Below are positions 16,791 to 25,871 of a DNA stretch of 46,009 nt, in pieces (the first letter of the stretch is position 1; every line of letters begins with the position of its first letter). The position numbers were made by a program, and so were the translations under genes. The stretch comes from Methanobrevibacter olleyae. GTDB taxonomy: Archaea; Methanobacteriota; Methanobacteria; Methanobacteriales; Methanobacteriaceae. The stretch is from NCBI RefSeq assembly GCF_900114585.1, contig NZ_FOTL01000015.1, forward strand, positions 1 through 46,009, read 5' to 3'. The notes under the pieces are model-generated. The model was not told the origin of the DNA, ran no database searches, and worked only from the letters and a program-made list of their open reading frames with translations.

Positions 16791-16842
16791 TTAAACTATT
16801 TAAACTATTTTAAACTATTTTAAACTATTTTAAACTATTTTT
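16791..16842. repeat. five copies of a 10-bp unit before tRNA-Arg
   Basis: TTAAACTATT-type units repeat five times in a row, ending 11 bases before the tRNA gene. Confidence 0.85.
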
Positions 16843-16853
16843 ATTGTTTTTAG

Positions 16854-16927
16854 GCCCTGGTGGTGTAGTTTGGATAACACGTGGGACTGCGGATCCCATT
16901 CCCCGGGTTCAAATCCCGGCCAGGGCA
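16854..16927 (+). tRNA. tRNA-Arg (anticodon GCG)
   Basis: A full 74-nt cloverleaf. Acceptor GCCCTGG/CCAGGGC plus discriminator A; D stem GTGT/ACAC; anticodon stem TGGGA/TCCCA with loop CTGCGGA, so bases 34-36 are GCG, reading CGC and CGU; T stem CCGGG/CCCGG with loop TTCAAAT. No intron is present and CCA is not encoded. A T-run (ATTTTTTATA) follows directly and can end transcription. Confidence 0.95.
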
Positions 16928-17018
16928 TTTTTTATAAATTTTAACTATTTTTATTATTCTATTTCTATAATTATTTTAGTTATTAGGGATTCAATAATAT
17001 TTTTTTAGAGGAATAGCT

Positions 17019-18377
17019 ATGCTTAATGCAAATACTTATGTTACAAAAGAAGAAGGTATTGGTGGAACAATAAGAAACAGATGGGAAGACTTTTATGTAG
17101 AAGAAATTCCGGAGGTGATTCCAGAGGGTGAAGGCCCAAATATTTATATATGGATTGAAAAATTAGGAAGAACCACCCTTGATGTTTTACTTGATATTGC
17201 AAGAGATTTGCACATAGATAGAAAAAGAATGGGTTTTGCAGGAATGAAGGATAAAAAAGCTATTACTCGTCAATGGATTTGTATAGCTAATATGGACTCT
17301 GATGAACAATTTAGCGAGGTTGAATCACTTGCTGGTACTATTCACAATACAGAATTTTTAAAAGTTCTAAGGGGAAGAAAAAAACTAAGGATGGGTCAAC
17401 TTAAAGGTAATAAATTTAGAATACTAGTTAAAGAAATTGATGGAATGGACTCTGAAGATGAAAATATAAGAAGGGAAGCTATTGAAGATGCAGCTAAAAG
17501 AGCAGATGCTATTTTAAAAACTTTAGAAAAAACAGGTGTTCCTAATTACTTTGGCTGGCAAAGATTTGGTAAACCTCGTACAAACACTCATTTAGTTGGA
17601 GAAGCTCTTATTCAAAATGATTTAAAAGAGGCTGTAAGAAGATATATTGGAAATCCTCATGAAGGAGAAAGTGAAGATACAAGGCTTGCACGTCAAGCTT
17701 ATGATGATGGAGACCTTGAAAAATCATTAGAATTAATGCATCCTGGAATGCGTTACGAAAAAATGATGCTAAATGCTTTAATAAAAGAAGAAAAAAGAGC
17801 TATTCGCAAAATAGCTGAAAAGGAAGGAATCGATATTGATGATCTAGATAAATCTAAGGTTGAATTATCAGATAAAGCTTATAAAAATGCTATTCATGCA
17901 CTTCCAAAACCACTTCAAAGAATGTTTGTTCATGCTTATCAATCATATTTATTTAATGCTGCAGTAAGTGAGCGTGTAGCTATGGGTATGGATAAATATA
18001 TTGAAGGAGATATTGTAATTGATAAAGAAGAACATATTGTAAGGGATAAAAGCCATGAAGAGTTTCAGGAAATGGTATCTTCCTTTGAAATAAATCAGAC
18101 CTCTCCATTGTATGGTACAAAAGTTCCATTTGCAGGTGGTAAAGTAGGTAAAATGGAAGAGGAAATCTTAAATAGTTATAACTTAACTAAAGCTGATTTT
18201 GAAGTATCTAAAATGCCTCGTTTAGGAAGTCATGGTCTTAGAAGAGCTATGAGATTTCAGCTTTGGGATGCAAGTGCTAAAGCAAGTGAAGATGGTGTAA
18301 TATGTGAGTTTTCCATTGATAAAGGTTCTTATGCAACTGCAGTATTAAGAGAAGTTATGAAGAAGGATGTTTACTAA
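17019..18377 (+). CDS. truD: tRNA pseudouridine(13) synthase TruD
   Basis: A 452-residue archaeal-length TruD/Pus7 enzyme. It converts U13 of tRNA to pseudouridine. The catalytic aspartate is D78 in GFAGMKDKKAITRQW, the family signature. VPNYFGWQRFGKPRTNTH and QSYLFNAAVSERV are further conserved TruD blocks, and SHGLRRAMRF lies near the C-terminus. The ~180-residue middle insert is the TRUD domain. It follows a tRNA gene at 91 bp and ends at a strong hairpin. The start is preceded by TAGAGGAATAGCT. Confidence 0.93.
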   Translation: MLNANTYVTKEEGIGGTIRNRWEDFYVEEIPEVIPEGEGPNIYIWIEKLGRTTLDVLLDIARDLHIDRKRMGFAGMKDKKAITRQWICIANMDSDEQFSEVESLAGTIHNTEFLKVLRGRKKLRMGQLKGNKFRILVKEIDGMDSEDENIRREAIEDAAKRADAILKTLEKTGVPNYFGWQRFGKPRTNTHLVGEALIQNDLKEAVRRYIGNPHEGESEDTRLARQAYDDGDLEKSLELMHPGMRYEKMMLNALIKEEKRAIRKIAEKEGIDIDDLDKSKVELSDKAYKNAIHALPKPLQRMFVHAYQSYLFNAAVSERVAMGMDKYIEGDIVIDKEEHIVRDKSHEEFQEMVSSFEINQTSPLYGTKVPFAGGKVGKMEEEILNSYNLTKADFEVSKMPRLGSHGLRRAMRFQLWDASAKASEDGVICEFSIDKGSYATAVLREVMKKDVY

Positions 18378-18379
18378 CT

Positions 18380-18416
18380 AGCTTTTAGGAGCTTCGGCTC
18401 GAAAAAGCTGGATTAA
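18380..18416 (+). terminator. truD terminator hairpin with UUCG tetraloop
   Basis: Immediately after the stop: outer stem AGCTTTT (18380-18386) with AAAAGCT (18403-18409), a 2x2 internal loop, then GAGC (18389-18392), TTCG loop, GCTC (18397-18400). C(UUCG)G is an exceptionally stable tetraloop. A T-rich stretch (ACTTTTTCT) follows. Confidence 0.65.
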
Positions 18417-18569
18417 AACTTTTTCTAATGCTATGTGATGATTATTTTTTTCTTTTTTAATTTTTTTTTAAAAATTTTTATAATAGAATTTACAAACTAA
18501 ATATATTTAATGATTTTTTTCATTGTTCTTTTAATTAATTTAAATTAAATTTACTTTATATGTGATTTT

Positions 18570-18959
18570 ATGATTGAATGTAGAAATATTTCTAAAGGCA
18601 AAGCAGAAGGGGAATTAATTGTATCTAGTGAAGCTATTAGTTTTTTAGGTGGAGTAGACCCTGAAACTGGTCTAGTCATTGATTCTAATCATGAACTAAA
18701 AGGCCAATCTATTAAAGATAAAGTGCTTTTTATTCCAGGAGGAAAAGGTTCTACAGTAGGATCTTATGTAATATTCCAGATGATGAAGAACAATACTGCA
18801 CCACGAGCTATTATTTGCTTAAAAGCAGAACCTATTATAGCAACAGGAGCTATAATGTCTAATATTCCAATGGTTGATTCTCCATCAACTGTTGATGAAT
18901 TAGTAAATGGAAAAATGGTTGAAGTAGATAGTGATAATGGAAAGATAGTTATCTTATAA
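18570..18959 (+). CDS. Phosphomevalonate dehydratase small subunit (aconitase X swivel domain, DUF126)
   Basis: A 129-residue protein of the aconitase-X small-subunit family. With the large subunit (not in this window), it dehydrates 5-phosphomevalonate to trans-anhydromevalonate 5-phosphate in the archaeal modified mevalonate pathway leading to isoprenoid membrane lipids. The conserved loop [11 protein letters not shown] at residues 56-66 carries the swivel-domain active-site serine region; N-terminal [16 protein letters not shown] and PIMATGAI-like [13 protein letters not shown] are typical. Length matches the family. The amidohydrolase gene starts within 25 bp of its end, suggesting one transcript. 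Confidence 0.88.
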   Translation: MIECRNISKGKAEGELIVSSEAISFLGGVDPETGLVIDSNHELKGQSIKDKVLFIPGGKGSTVGSYVIFQMMKNNTAPRAIICLKAEPIIATGAIMSNIPMVDSPSTVDELVNGKMVEVDSDNGKIVIL

Positions 18960-18982
18960 ATTAGATTATGGGACTTGATTTT

Positions 18983-20221
18983 ATGACTTCTTTATACATT
19001 AAAAATGTGAACATTATAAATCCTTTTGATGAAGAGCCTCTTGATGAGAGACATATTTTAATCAAAGATGGCAAAATAGAGTCTTTAGATAAAGAAGAAT
19101 CTACATTATATGCCAATCATATTGTTATAGATGGTGAAGATAATTATCTTTTGCCGGGGTTTATAGACTCCCATGCTCATATTATGGCAAATGGATTTCA
19201 TAAAGAAGATACTATGAAAAATCCACTTGCATTACACTTTTATAATGCTGTAAATAATATGAAAGCAACAATTGATGCAGGTGTTACTACAGTTAGAGAT
19301 TGTGGATTGGCAGATATTGGAGTTAAAATAGCTCAAAAGGAGAAAATTTTCCCAGCTCCACGATTAAATATTTCAGTTAAACCATTAACTATCACTGGAG
19401 GACATTTTGATTTTTACTTAAATTCTGGTTTTGATATGGAGTTATCTTATCCAGGACTTCCTATTGGTACCTGTGATGGTGTAGAAGAGATTTTAAAAAA
19501 AACCCGTGAAGTTATAAGGGCCCGTGCTGATTTTATTAAAATTATGGCAAGTGGAGGTATTCTATCTCCCAATACATCTCCAGAATTTTCACAATTTAAT
19601 ACTAAAGAGTTAAAAACTATTGTTGATGAGGCAAAAAATTATAATTTAAAAGTTGTTGCTCACTGTCATAGTTTAGAGGCAATTGAAAAATCTGCTAAAG
19701 CAGGTATAAGATCTATTGAACATGGCACATTTATTGACAAGAAGACCTCACACCTACTTTCTAAAAAAAGGATATATCTTACTCCTACTTTAATTGTTCA
19801 TCAAACTCTTATTAAAGAAGGATTTCCTGTCTGGGATAATTTTGCAGAGGACAAACTTAAAAAATTAAAGGAAGTTGTTAAAATCCAAAAAGAAAACATC
19901 GAAATTGCATATCAGGAAGGAGTTAAATTCTTAATGGGTTCTGACTGTGGGGTAATCAGTCATGGTAAAAACCTTGGTGAACTTAAACAATTGGTAGATG
20001 TTGGATTAAGCCCTCTTGAAGCTATTCAAGCAGGAACCATTGAGGGAGCTAGATTCTTTAATCAAGAAAATCAATTAGGTTCTATTGAACTAGGTAAAAT
20101 AGCTGATATGGTTTTAGTTAAAGAAAATCCCATTGATAAGATTGAATCTTTAGCTGATAATGATAATATTTTAGCTGTGGTTCAAGATGGAAAATTACTT
20201 AAAAATAATCCTATTTTTTAA
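18983..20221 (+). CDS. Amidohydrolase-family metal-dependent hydrolase (prolidase/imidazolonepropionase-like)
   Basis: A 412-residue TIM-barrel amidohydrolase. Metal ligands are visible in order: HAH in GFIDSHAHIMANG, Lys in DFIKIMASGG (probable carboxylated lysine), His in VVAHCHS, His in SIEHGTF and Asp in LMGSDCG. The C-terminal LGKIADMVLVKENP is typical of the beta-sandwich of the superfamily. It probably cleaves a cyclic amide or dipeptide-like substrate, but specificity is not readable. ATG 18983 is preferred because it follows TTGATTTT; ATG 18968 in the same frame (five residues longer) has no ribosome site. Confidence 0.85.
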   Translation: MTSLYIKNVNIINPFDEEPLDERHILIKDGKIESLDKEESTLYANHIVIDGEDNYLLPGFIDSHAHIMANGFHKEDTMKNPLALHFYNAVNNMKATIDAGVTTVRDCGLADIGVKIAQKEKIFPAPRLNISVKPLTITGGHFDFYLNSGFDMELSYPGLPIGTCDGVEEILKKTREVIRARADFIKIMASGGILSPNTSPEFSQFNTKELKTIVDEAKNYNLKVVAHCHSLEAIEKSAKAGIRSIEHGTFIDKKTSHLLSKKRIYLTPTLIVHQTLIKEGFPVWDNFAEDKLKKLKEVVKIQKENIEIAYQEGVKFLMGSDCGVISHGKNLGELKQLVDVGLSPLEAIQAGTIEGARFFNQENQLGSIELGKIADMVLVKENPIDKIESLADNDNILAVVQDGKLLKNNPIF

Positions 20222-20320
20222 TTTATTTTAATTTATTTTAATTTATTTTAATTCATTTTAATTTATTTTAATTTATTTTAATTCATTTTAATTCATTTTA
20301 ATTCATTTTAATTTATTTTA
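20221..20320. repeat. ten exact copies of a 10-bp tandem unit
   Basis: The unit ATTTATTTTA (or ATTCATTTTA) repeats ten times without interruption, starting at the last base of the amidohydrolase stop codon. The only variation is a C/T at one position. This looks like a slippage-prone minisatellite. Confidence 0.95.
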
Positions 20321-20429
20321 TTTAAATAATTGTTAGAATTAGTTTTTAGGTCTAGTTTATTTAGATAAGGTTTTAAAATTAGTTCATTGATTTTATAAAA
20401 ATTTAAATTTTATTTAAAAAATAAATAGG

Positions 20430-20620
20430 TACTGAATTTTTATCCCTTTAAAATCCCATGTGTTTTGTCTAAAATACAACTAAAAAGAAGACCTAATGTG
20501 GTATTGCAGATTTCATAAGTTTTCCGTACCTACATCTTATACTATTCTTCATTATTTTTACTAAGTAATCTTTCTGAGTTCTTTTAGGCATACCAAAACT
20601 TTATATGGGATGTTAGGTAT
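20430..20620. other. island of higher complexity in the spacer before the copper genes
   Basis: Between AT-only stretches, this ~190-bp block has visibly higher GC and no repeats. It contains complementary strings such as GGTAC (20428-20432) and GTACC (20526-20530). It may hold a small gene on the minus strand (next entry), a structured RNA or a decayed gene. Function not recognised. Confidence 0.4.
20493..20591 (-). CDS. possible 32-residue basic peptide
   Basis: On the minus strand, an ATG at 20591 opens a 32-codon frame ending in TAG. The peptide (start MPKRTQKDYLVKIMKNSI, end SAIPH) is highly basic and of balanced composition, unlike chance frames in this AT-rich DNA. A TATAAA string lies ~10 bases before the ATG. 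No ribosome site is present, and I recognise no family. It could be a remnant of a larger gene. Confidence 0.25.
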   Translation of the reverse strand: MPKRTQKDYLVKIMKNSIRCRYGKLMKSAIPH

Positions 20621-20761
20621 ATCATTAATAAAAATATATGATAAGAAATTTATTAAAAACACTAAAGATATTAAAAATATTAAAATTTTTATAAATCTTT
20701 TTATTATATAAGAACAAATATAATACTAAATTTAAAAATTAAAAATTTTTATGGTGAAAAT

Positions 20762-20968
20762 ATGGCAGAAAAAGAATTAAATGTTGTAGGTATGCACTGT
20801 CCTTCATGTGTAATGGCTGTTGAACTTTCTATGAAAGATTTAGATGGTGTAGAAGAGGCTAAAGCTGAATTAGACACTAGCTCTGTAAAAGTGGACTATG
20901 ATTCTGAAAAAGTCACTGATGCAGATTTAATTGCTGCTGTTAAAGAAGCAGGATTTGATGTGGAATAA
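20762..20968 (+). CDS. copZ: Copper chaperone, single heavy-metal-associated domain (CopZ-like)
   Basis: A 68-residue HMA domain with the metal-binding motif GMHCPSC at residues 9-15. It binds Cu(I) and passes it to the P-type ATPase encoded 218 bp downstream. Start follows ATGGTGAAAAT. A 540-bp AT-rich spacer precedes it. No CsoR or CopY regulator is adjacent, so copper control must come from elsewhere. Confidence 0.92.
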   Translation: MAEKELNVVGMHCPSCVMAVELSMKDLDGVEEAKAELDTSSVKVDYDSEKVTDADLIAAVKEAGFDVE

Positions 20969-21186
20969 GTAAAGTAGTTATTTTTTAGCTATTTTTTCTT
21001 ATTTTTATTCATTTTTATGATTAATATTATTTCAAATTACTATTTTTTAATTTTTATTATTTCAAATTTTAAAAATTAATTAATATTTTCTAATATATAA
21101 ATTAATTCGTATAATGAAGAAGTATTTTAAAAATATAAAATATTCAATTAATTAATTACTTAATTTAATGATTAAGGAGGGATTAT

Positions 21187-23670
21187 ATGGCAAAGGAAAA
21201 AGAATTAAGCATTCCTGTAGATGGCATGCATTGTTCTTCATGTTCACTTCTTGTTGAAAAATCTCTTGCTAAACTTGATGAAGTGGAATCTATCAACGTA
21301 GACTTAAACACTAATAAAGCTAATATGGTTCTCAATGATAATGTTTCTCCTGATATAATTGATGAAGCTGTGGAATCTGTAGGTTTTACAGTGCCAAAAG
21401 ATGAAGTTGTTATTCAGATTGATGGTATGCACTGTGCTTCATGTGTTAATAATGTAGAAAAATTCTTACCTCGTGTTGAGGGGGTTGTAGAAGCAAATGC
21501 TAATTTATCTAATCAAAAGGTTACTATAAAATATTATAGGGATATCTTAAATCTTAAAGAGATTCAAAAAACCATTGAAATGTTAGGATTTGAATATATT
21601 GGCCTTGATGGAGAATTAGACATAATGGATGAAGAAGAAAGATATCAAAAAGATCTTCGCGGAAAATTATATAGAATTATTGTTGGTTTGGTATTTGCAG
21701 CAATATTAATGCTTATAATGCATTTTCACTATACAATTCCTCCATTAACTCTAGGTCAATTATCATTAATAATAGCTATTTTCCCATTCTATTATGTAAG
21801 TTATCCAATTTTAAAAGCAGGTTGGAATTCATTTAAACATAAGAACTTAGATATGGATGTAATGTATTCTATGGGTATTCTTGTAGCATTTGTCTCTAGT
21901 GTATTAGGTACATTTAACATTGTTTTAGATTCAAGTTTTATGTTTTATGAATCTGCAGTTATGTTGCCTTCATTTTTAACAATAGGCCGTTATCTTGAAG
22001 CAAGAGCTAAAAGAAAAACCTCTTCATCTATTAAAGAGCTTATTGGTCTTCAACCTAAAACAGCTACTCTTATAACAACAGATTCTGATGGAAATACTGT
22101 CGAAAAAGAAATTGATATAGAAGAGATTAATATTGGTGATATTTTACTTGTAAAACCTGGTGAAAAAATACCTGCAGACTCTATTGTAGTTGAAGGTGAA
22201 AGTTATGTTGATGAAGCTATGATTACTGGAGAACCAGTACCGAAACTTAAAAAAGCAGGAATTGATCTATTTTCAGGTACTATTAACCAAGATGGTGCTT
22301 TAAAGATTGAAGCACAAAAAATTGGTTCTGAAACAGTTTTATCACAAATTATTGAACTTGTAGAAAAAGCACAAGGTACTAAACCTCCTGTACAAAGATT
22401 AGCTAATAAGATTGTTAGTTGGTTTATACCTGTAATTCTTACGATAGCTATTATTGTGTTCTGCTTATGGTACTTTGTAGCAGGTGCTGGCTTATTATTT
22501 GCTCTCACTTGTCTTATTTCAGTTTTGGTAGTTGCATGTCCATGTTCACTTGGCCTAGCTACTCCAACTGCTGTAACTGTAGGTGTTGGAAGAGCAGCTG
22601 AATATGGTATTTTAATTAAAAATGGTGAAACTTTAGAAAGTTCTCAAGATGTTGATGTTGTAGTATTTGATAAAACAGGTACAATTACTGAAGGTAAACC
22701 GGAGGTAGAGGATATTGAAACCTTTGATATGGAAGAAAGTAAATTCCTTCAAATATTATCAACTGTAGAGAATAATTCAAATCACCCAATTGCTAAATCT
22801 ATATTAAATAGATTTAAGTTAGATAATATTCAATTAAGAAGTGAAGGTAGGGAAGATTTATCTTTACTTGATCTTGATGACTTTGAAAATCTTACAGGTA
22901 AGGGTTTAAAAGCAAATGTAACTATTGATGGAGAAATAAAACCAGTTTTAGCAGGAAACCTTAAACTTATGGAGGCAGAAGGTGTCTTTGTAAGTGAAGA
23001 AGTTTTAAATAAGTTTGATACTTTTGTAAGCCAAGCTAAAACAACTATTGTAATGGCTGTTAATGGTGAAATTAAAGGAATCATTACTTTAATGGATAAA
23101 ATTAAATCCAATTCAAAACACACTATTGATGCTTTAGATGAAATGGGCATTGAGACTTATATGCTTACAGGAGATAATGAAAAAACTGCAAGTACTGTAG
23201 CAAATTCTGTTGGTATTGATAATGTGATGGCAAATGTATTACCTAATGATAAACTTGATAAGGTTAGCCAACTTCAAAAAGAAGGTAAAAGAGTCTTATT
23301 CGTTGGAGATGGAATTAATGATGCTCCTGCACTTTCCCAAGCAGATGTTGGTGTAGCTATGGGTAATGGTACTGATATTGCTATGGAAAGTGGAGATATT
23401 GTAGTTATGGAAGGAGACCTTGAGAATGTGGTTGCCTCTATTCAATTCTCTCAAAAAGTCATGACAAGGATTAAAGAAAATCTTTTCTGGGCCTTTGCAT
23501 ATAATATGTTACTTGTTCCAGCAGCTGCAGGTTTACTTTTCTTATTGTTTGATATAGTTTTCCGTCCAGAATGGGCAGGACTAGCTATGGCATTAAGTTC
23601 AGTTACAGTTATTAGTTTGTCCTTACTCTTAAAACGTTACATACCACCGATTAAAAGGCAAAGCAATTAA
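21187..23670 (+). CDS. copA: Copper-exporting P1B-type ATPase CopA
   Basis: An 827-residue P-type ATPase. Two N-terminal HMA domains carry GMHCSSC (13-19) and GMHCASC (near 80-86). Eight membrane segments follow, with the transmembrane CPC motif in VVACPCSLGLATPTA, the phosphorylation site DKTGT (near 495), the TGE actuator motif in MITGEPVPK, an NHP-containing SNHPIAKS nucleotide-binding region (Cu-ATPase hallmark), and GDGINDAPAL near 707. These residues assign it to Cu(I) export. A strong AAGGAGG ribosome site precedes the ATG. It forms a copper-resistance pair with the chaperone upstream. Confidence 0.96.
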   Translation: MAKEKELSIPVDGMHCSSCSLLVEKSLAKLDEVESINVDLNTNKANMVLNDNVSPDIIDEAVESVGFTVPKDEVVIQIDGMHCASCVNNVEKFLPRVEGVVEANANLSNQKVTIKYYRDILNLKEIQKTIEMLGFEYIGLDGELDIMDEEERYQKDLRGKLYRIIVGLVFAAILMLIMHFHYTIPPLTLGQLSLIIAIFPFYYVSYPILKAGWNSFKHKNLDMDVMYSMGILVAFVSSVLGTFNIVLDSSFMFYESAVMLPSFLTIGRYLEARAKRKTSSSIKELIGLQPKTATLITTDSDGNTVEKEIDIEEINIGDILLVKPGEKIPADSIVVEGESYVDEAMITGEPVPKLKKAGIDLFSGTINQDGALKIEAQKIGSETVLSQIIELVEKAQGTKPPVQRLANKIVSWFIPVILTIAIIVFCLWYFVAGAGLLFALTCLISVLVVACPCSLGLATPTAVTVGVGRAAEYGILIKNGETLESSQDVDVVVFDKTGTITEGKPEVEDIETFDMEESKFLQILSTVENNSNHPIAKSILNRFKLDNIQLRSEGREDLSLLDLDDFENLTGKGLKANVTIDGEIKPVLAGNLKLMEAEGVFVSEEVLNKFDTFVSQAKTTIVMAVNGEIKGIITLMDKIKSNSKHTIDALDEMGIETYMLTGDNEKTASTVANSVGIDNVMANVLPNDKLDKVSQLQKEGKRVLFVGDGINDAPALSQADVGVAMGNGTDIAMESGDIVVMEGDLENVVASIQFSQKVMTRIKENLFWAFAYNMLLVPAAAGLLFLLFDIVFRPEWAGLAMALSSVTVISLSLLLKRYIPPIKRQSN

Positions 23671-23671
23671 T

Positions 23672-23731
23672 AATTCTATTGTTTAATTGAAGTTTAATTT
23701 AATTAAAATTATAGAATTTCTTTTTATTTTT
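23672..23731 (+). terminator. copA terminator-like hairpin
   Basis: AATTCTAT (23672-23679) pairs with ATAGAATT (23711-23718) around an AT-rich inner stem, followed by TTTCTTTTTATTTTTT. Confidence 0.5.
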
Positions 23732-23849
23732 TATTTTTTATAATTTTTTTAAGCTTTGAAAATTTTTATTTTTTATAATTTTTTTTTTTTTAAGATTTGC
23801 AATTTTTTATTTTATTTTTTATAACTTTTCTAAAATTGCAATGTTTTTA

Positions 23850-25331
23850 TCATGCTTTCTTTATTTTATTTTTTAATAGTATTTTTACTAATTCTAACTT
23901 TTGTTCAAAGGTTTCTACTCCTAGCTTAATTGCTAGTAAAACAGGAATTATTTCTAATCTTCCTATCCACATTAAAAATATTAATAATATTTTAGGAACT
24001 GTATCTAAACTTCCATTTATTATACCTGTACTTAATCCAACATTACCTATTGTAGATGTAACATCAAATAATGCATTAATTGGATTATTTGTATAATAAG
24101 TCATTATAATCCAAGATATTATTAAAAACATTAAATAAACTGAAATATATAATGTAGATTCTTTCATCTCTCTTTCATTAATTGATTTTCCAGCTATTTT
24201 AGTTTTTACAACCCTTCCTTCAGGGGATATTAAGTTTGTCACGGTAAGATGTATACTTTTTAAAAAGGTAATTATCCTAATAATTTTTACAGCACCTACT
24301 GTTGATCCTGAAGAACCTCCCATCACCATTAATACTATTATTAATATTAATGCTGTAGGTGCCCAAGAAGCTAATTCAGTTGGGCTTGCTATATTTGCTC
24401 CTGTTGTTGTTATTGCAGAAACTATATGGAATATTACATTCATTGGAGCAATATGGGTTAATAGTGCAATAAATATTCCACTAATTATAATGGCTATAAT
24501 CATGAATTGGAATTGTATATCTTTTAATATAGCATTTCCCTTTGTTTTAATCATTTTGTAATGAACTGTAAAGCTTGTAGCACCTAATATCATTAAGAAG
24601 ATTGTAATTAAATAAATTATATTATTGTTGTAATATCCGATATTTGCATTTTTTATTGACATTCCACCAGTAGATATTGTAGTGAATGTCAGATTTACAG
24701 AATCAAAAATTGGCAACCCTGCTAGAATATATAAAAGGATACCTATTGCAGTATAAATAATATATATTTCTATGGTTTTTTTAAGTGTATTTTTTATGTT
24801 GGGCTTTATTTTATCTTCCCTTGCCTCAGATCTATATAATTTATATGCGGAAGTTCCAGGCTTTATAACTATGCTTATAAAAATAATTACTACTCCTAAT
24901 CCACCAATCCATTGTTCTAAACTTCTTAAAAATAGAATTGACATTGGCAAAGATTCCACATCATTAAAAATGGTTAATCCACTTCCTGTCCATGCAGAAA
25001 CATTTTCAAAAAAAGCATCTAAAAATGATATATCCAAGATGAGTACCATTATAATCGCTGCTACAAATCCTGCCCATAGCCAAGCGATACTAGATATAAT
25101 CATTCCGTGTTTAAATTTAAGCCTATCGTATTTTCTAAATTTAAAGACAAATAAAAAACCTAATCCAAATGAAACTATACATGGAATTAATCCAATAGGA
25201 TAATTATATTCACTATAAATTAAATCTACAATTATAGGTATGGATAGTATGATTCCTATCCCTTCCATAATATATCCGAGATAATGTAGAATGATTTTTA
25301 TATCCTGTTTTGATAAATAGTTTATCATCAT
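23850..25331 (-). CDS. trkH: TrkH/KtrB-family potassium transporter membrane subunit
   Basis: A 493-residue membrane protein with four membrane-pore-membrane repeats. Each pore loop has a recognisable filter sequence: AWTGSGLTIF, TTISTGGMSI, AITTTGANI and TSTIGNVGLSTGI; the key glycine is kept in all four. The protein conducts K+ inward. TrkH needs a cytoplasmic TrkA-type subunit with an NAD-binding domain; none is adjacent here, so it must be encoded elsewhere. The gene runs towards copA (tail to tail). Start ATG 25331 follows AAAAAAGGCAATAAT; a second ATG comes immediately after it. TATA candidate TTTTTATATAG on the minus strand lies near 25446-25456. Confidence 0.92.
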   Translation of the reverse strand: MMINYLSKQDIKIILHYLGYIMEGIGIILSIPIIVDLIYSEYNYPIGLIPCIVSFGLGFLFVFKFRKYDRLKFKHGMIISSIAWLWAGFVAAIIMVLILDISFLDAFFENVSAWTGSGLTIFNDVESLPMSILFLRSLEQWIGGLGVVIIFISIVIKPGTSAYKLYRSEAREDKIKPNIKNTLKKTIEIYIIYTAIGILLYILAGLPIFDSVNLTFTTISTGGMSIKNANIGYYNNNIIYLITIFLMILGATSFTVHYKMIKTKGNAILKDIQFQFMIIAIIISGIFIALLTHIAPMNVIFHIVSAITTTGANIASPTELASWAPTALILIIVLMVMGGSSGSTVGAVKIIRIITFLKSIHLTVTNLISPEGRVVKTKIAGKSINEREMKESTLYISVYLMFLIISWIIMTYYTNNPINALFDVTSTIGNVGLSTGIINGSLDTVPKILLIFLMWIGRLEIIPVLLAIKLGVETFEQKLELVKILLKNKIKKA

Positions 25332-25595
25332 ATTATTGCCTTTTTTAGATAAATTAGATCATTTAGTTTTTTTAGTTAATTCAAGATGAAAATTACTTAT
25401 TTTTTTAATTGATAATTAAGTAAATGTTAATTATTATTAATTAACTATATAAAAACTATTTTTTAATATTTTAAATAATATTTATACATTTATTTAATAA
25501 TTATATAAATTTTTTTATTTTATTAACCTAAAATTATTGTTTTTCTTTATTTTTTATTATTTTTAAAAAACATTTTCAACACTTTTTAACTATCA
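25332..25595. other. divergent spacer between trkH and trpE
   Basis: The AT-rich left half of the 540-bp gap. It contains the trkH promoter candidate on the minus strand and no open frame. The right half holds the trp promoter and leader repeats listed separately. Confidence 0.5.
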
Positions 25596-25638
25596 TGTAC
25601 ATTTATATACAACAAAGATTTAAATAGTACATTATACA
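25596..25638 (+). promoter_or_regulatory. trpE promoter with TRP-box-like operators
   Basis: TGTACA at 25596-25601 abuts the TATA box TTTATATA (25602-25609). Related hexamers follow: TATACA 25606-25611, AGTACA 25626-25631, TATACA 25633-25638. TGTACA is the consensus TRP box bound by the tryptophan repressor TrpY in Methanothermobacter. The stretch 25606-25627 is identical to 28452-28473 before trpD. Control by a TrpY-like repressor encoded outside this window is inferred. Confidence 0.7.
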
Positions 25639-25683
25639 ATAAAAGTATAGTAATTAGATTAACTAACTTATTCATTTTTAATT

Positions 25684-25835
25684 TCAAATCTTTTATTTAT
25701 TATCTAGTTTAATAAAATAGGATTATTATTTAAAAAACTCAAATCTTTTATTTATTATCTAGTTTAATAAAATAGGATTATTATTTAAAAAAATTATCTA
25801 GTTTAATAAAATAGGATTATTATTTAAAAAACTCA
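25684..25835 (+). repeat. tandem repeat in the trpE leader
   Basis: A 55-bp unit starting TCAAATCTTTTATTTATT occurs at 25684 and 25739, and a shorter 39-bp copy starts near 25795. All lie between the promoter and the trpE start, so the transcript leader is ~240 nt. No short Trp-rich leader peptide is visible, so bacterial-style attenuation is unlikely. Confidence 0.85.
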
Positions 25836-25871
25836 AATTTATCTAATTCAATTAACAAAAGGAGAAAAGAT

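Noticed and set aside
24772-25203. 143-residue plus-strand frame opposite trkH
   Set aside because: Antisense shadow of a well-supported membrane protein gene; no independent signal.
25640-25871. Trp-rich leader peptide or attenuator before trpE
   Set aside because: No short frame with Trp codons in the leader; the region is explained by tandem repeats.
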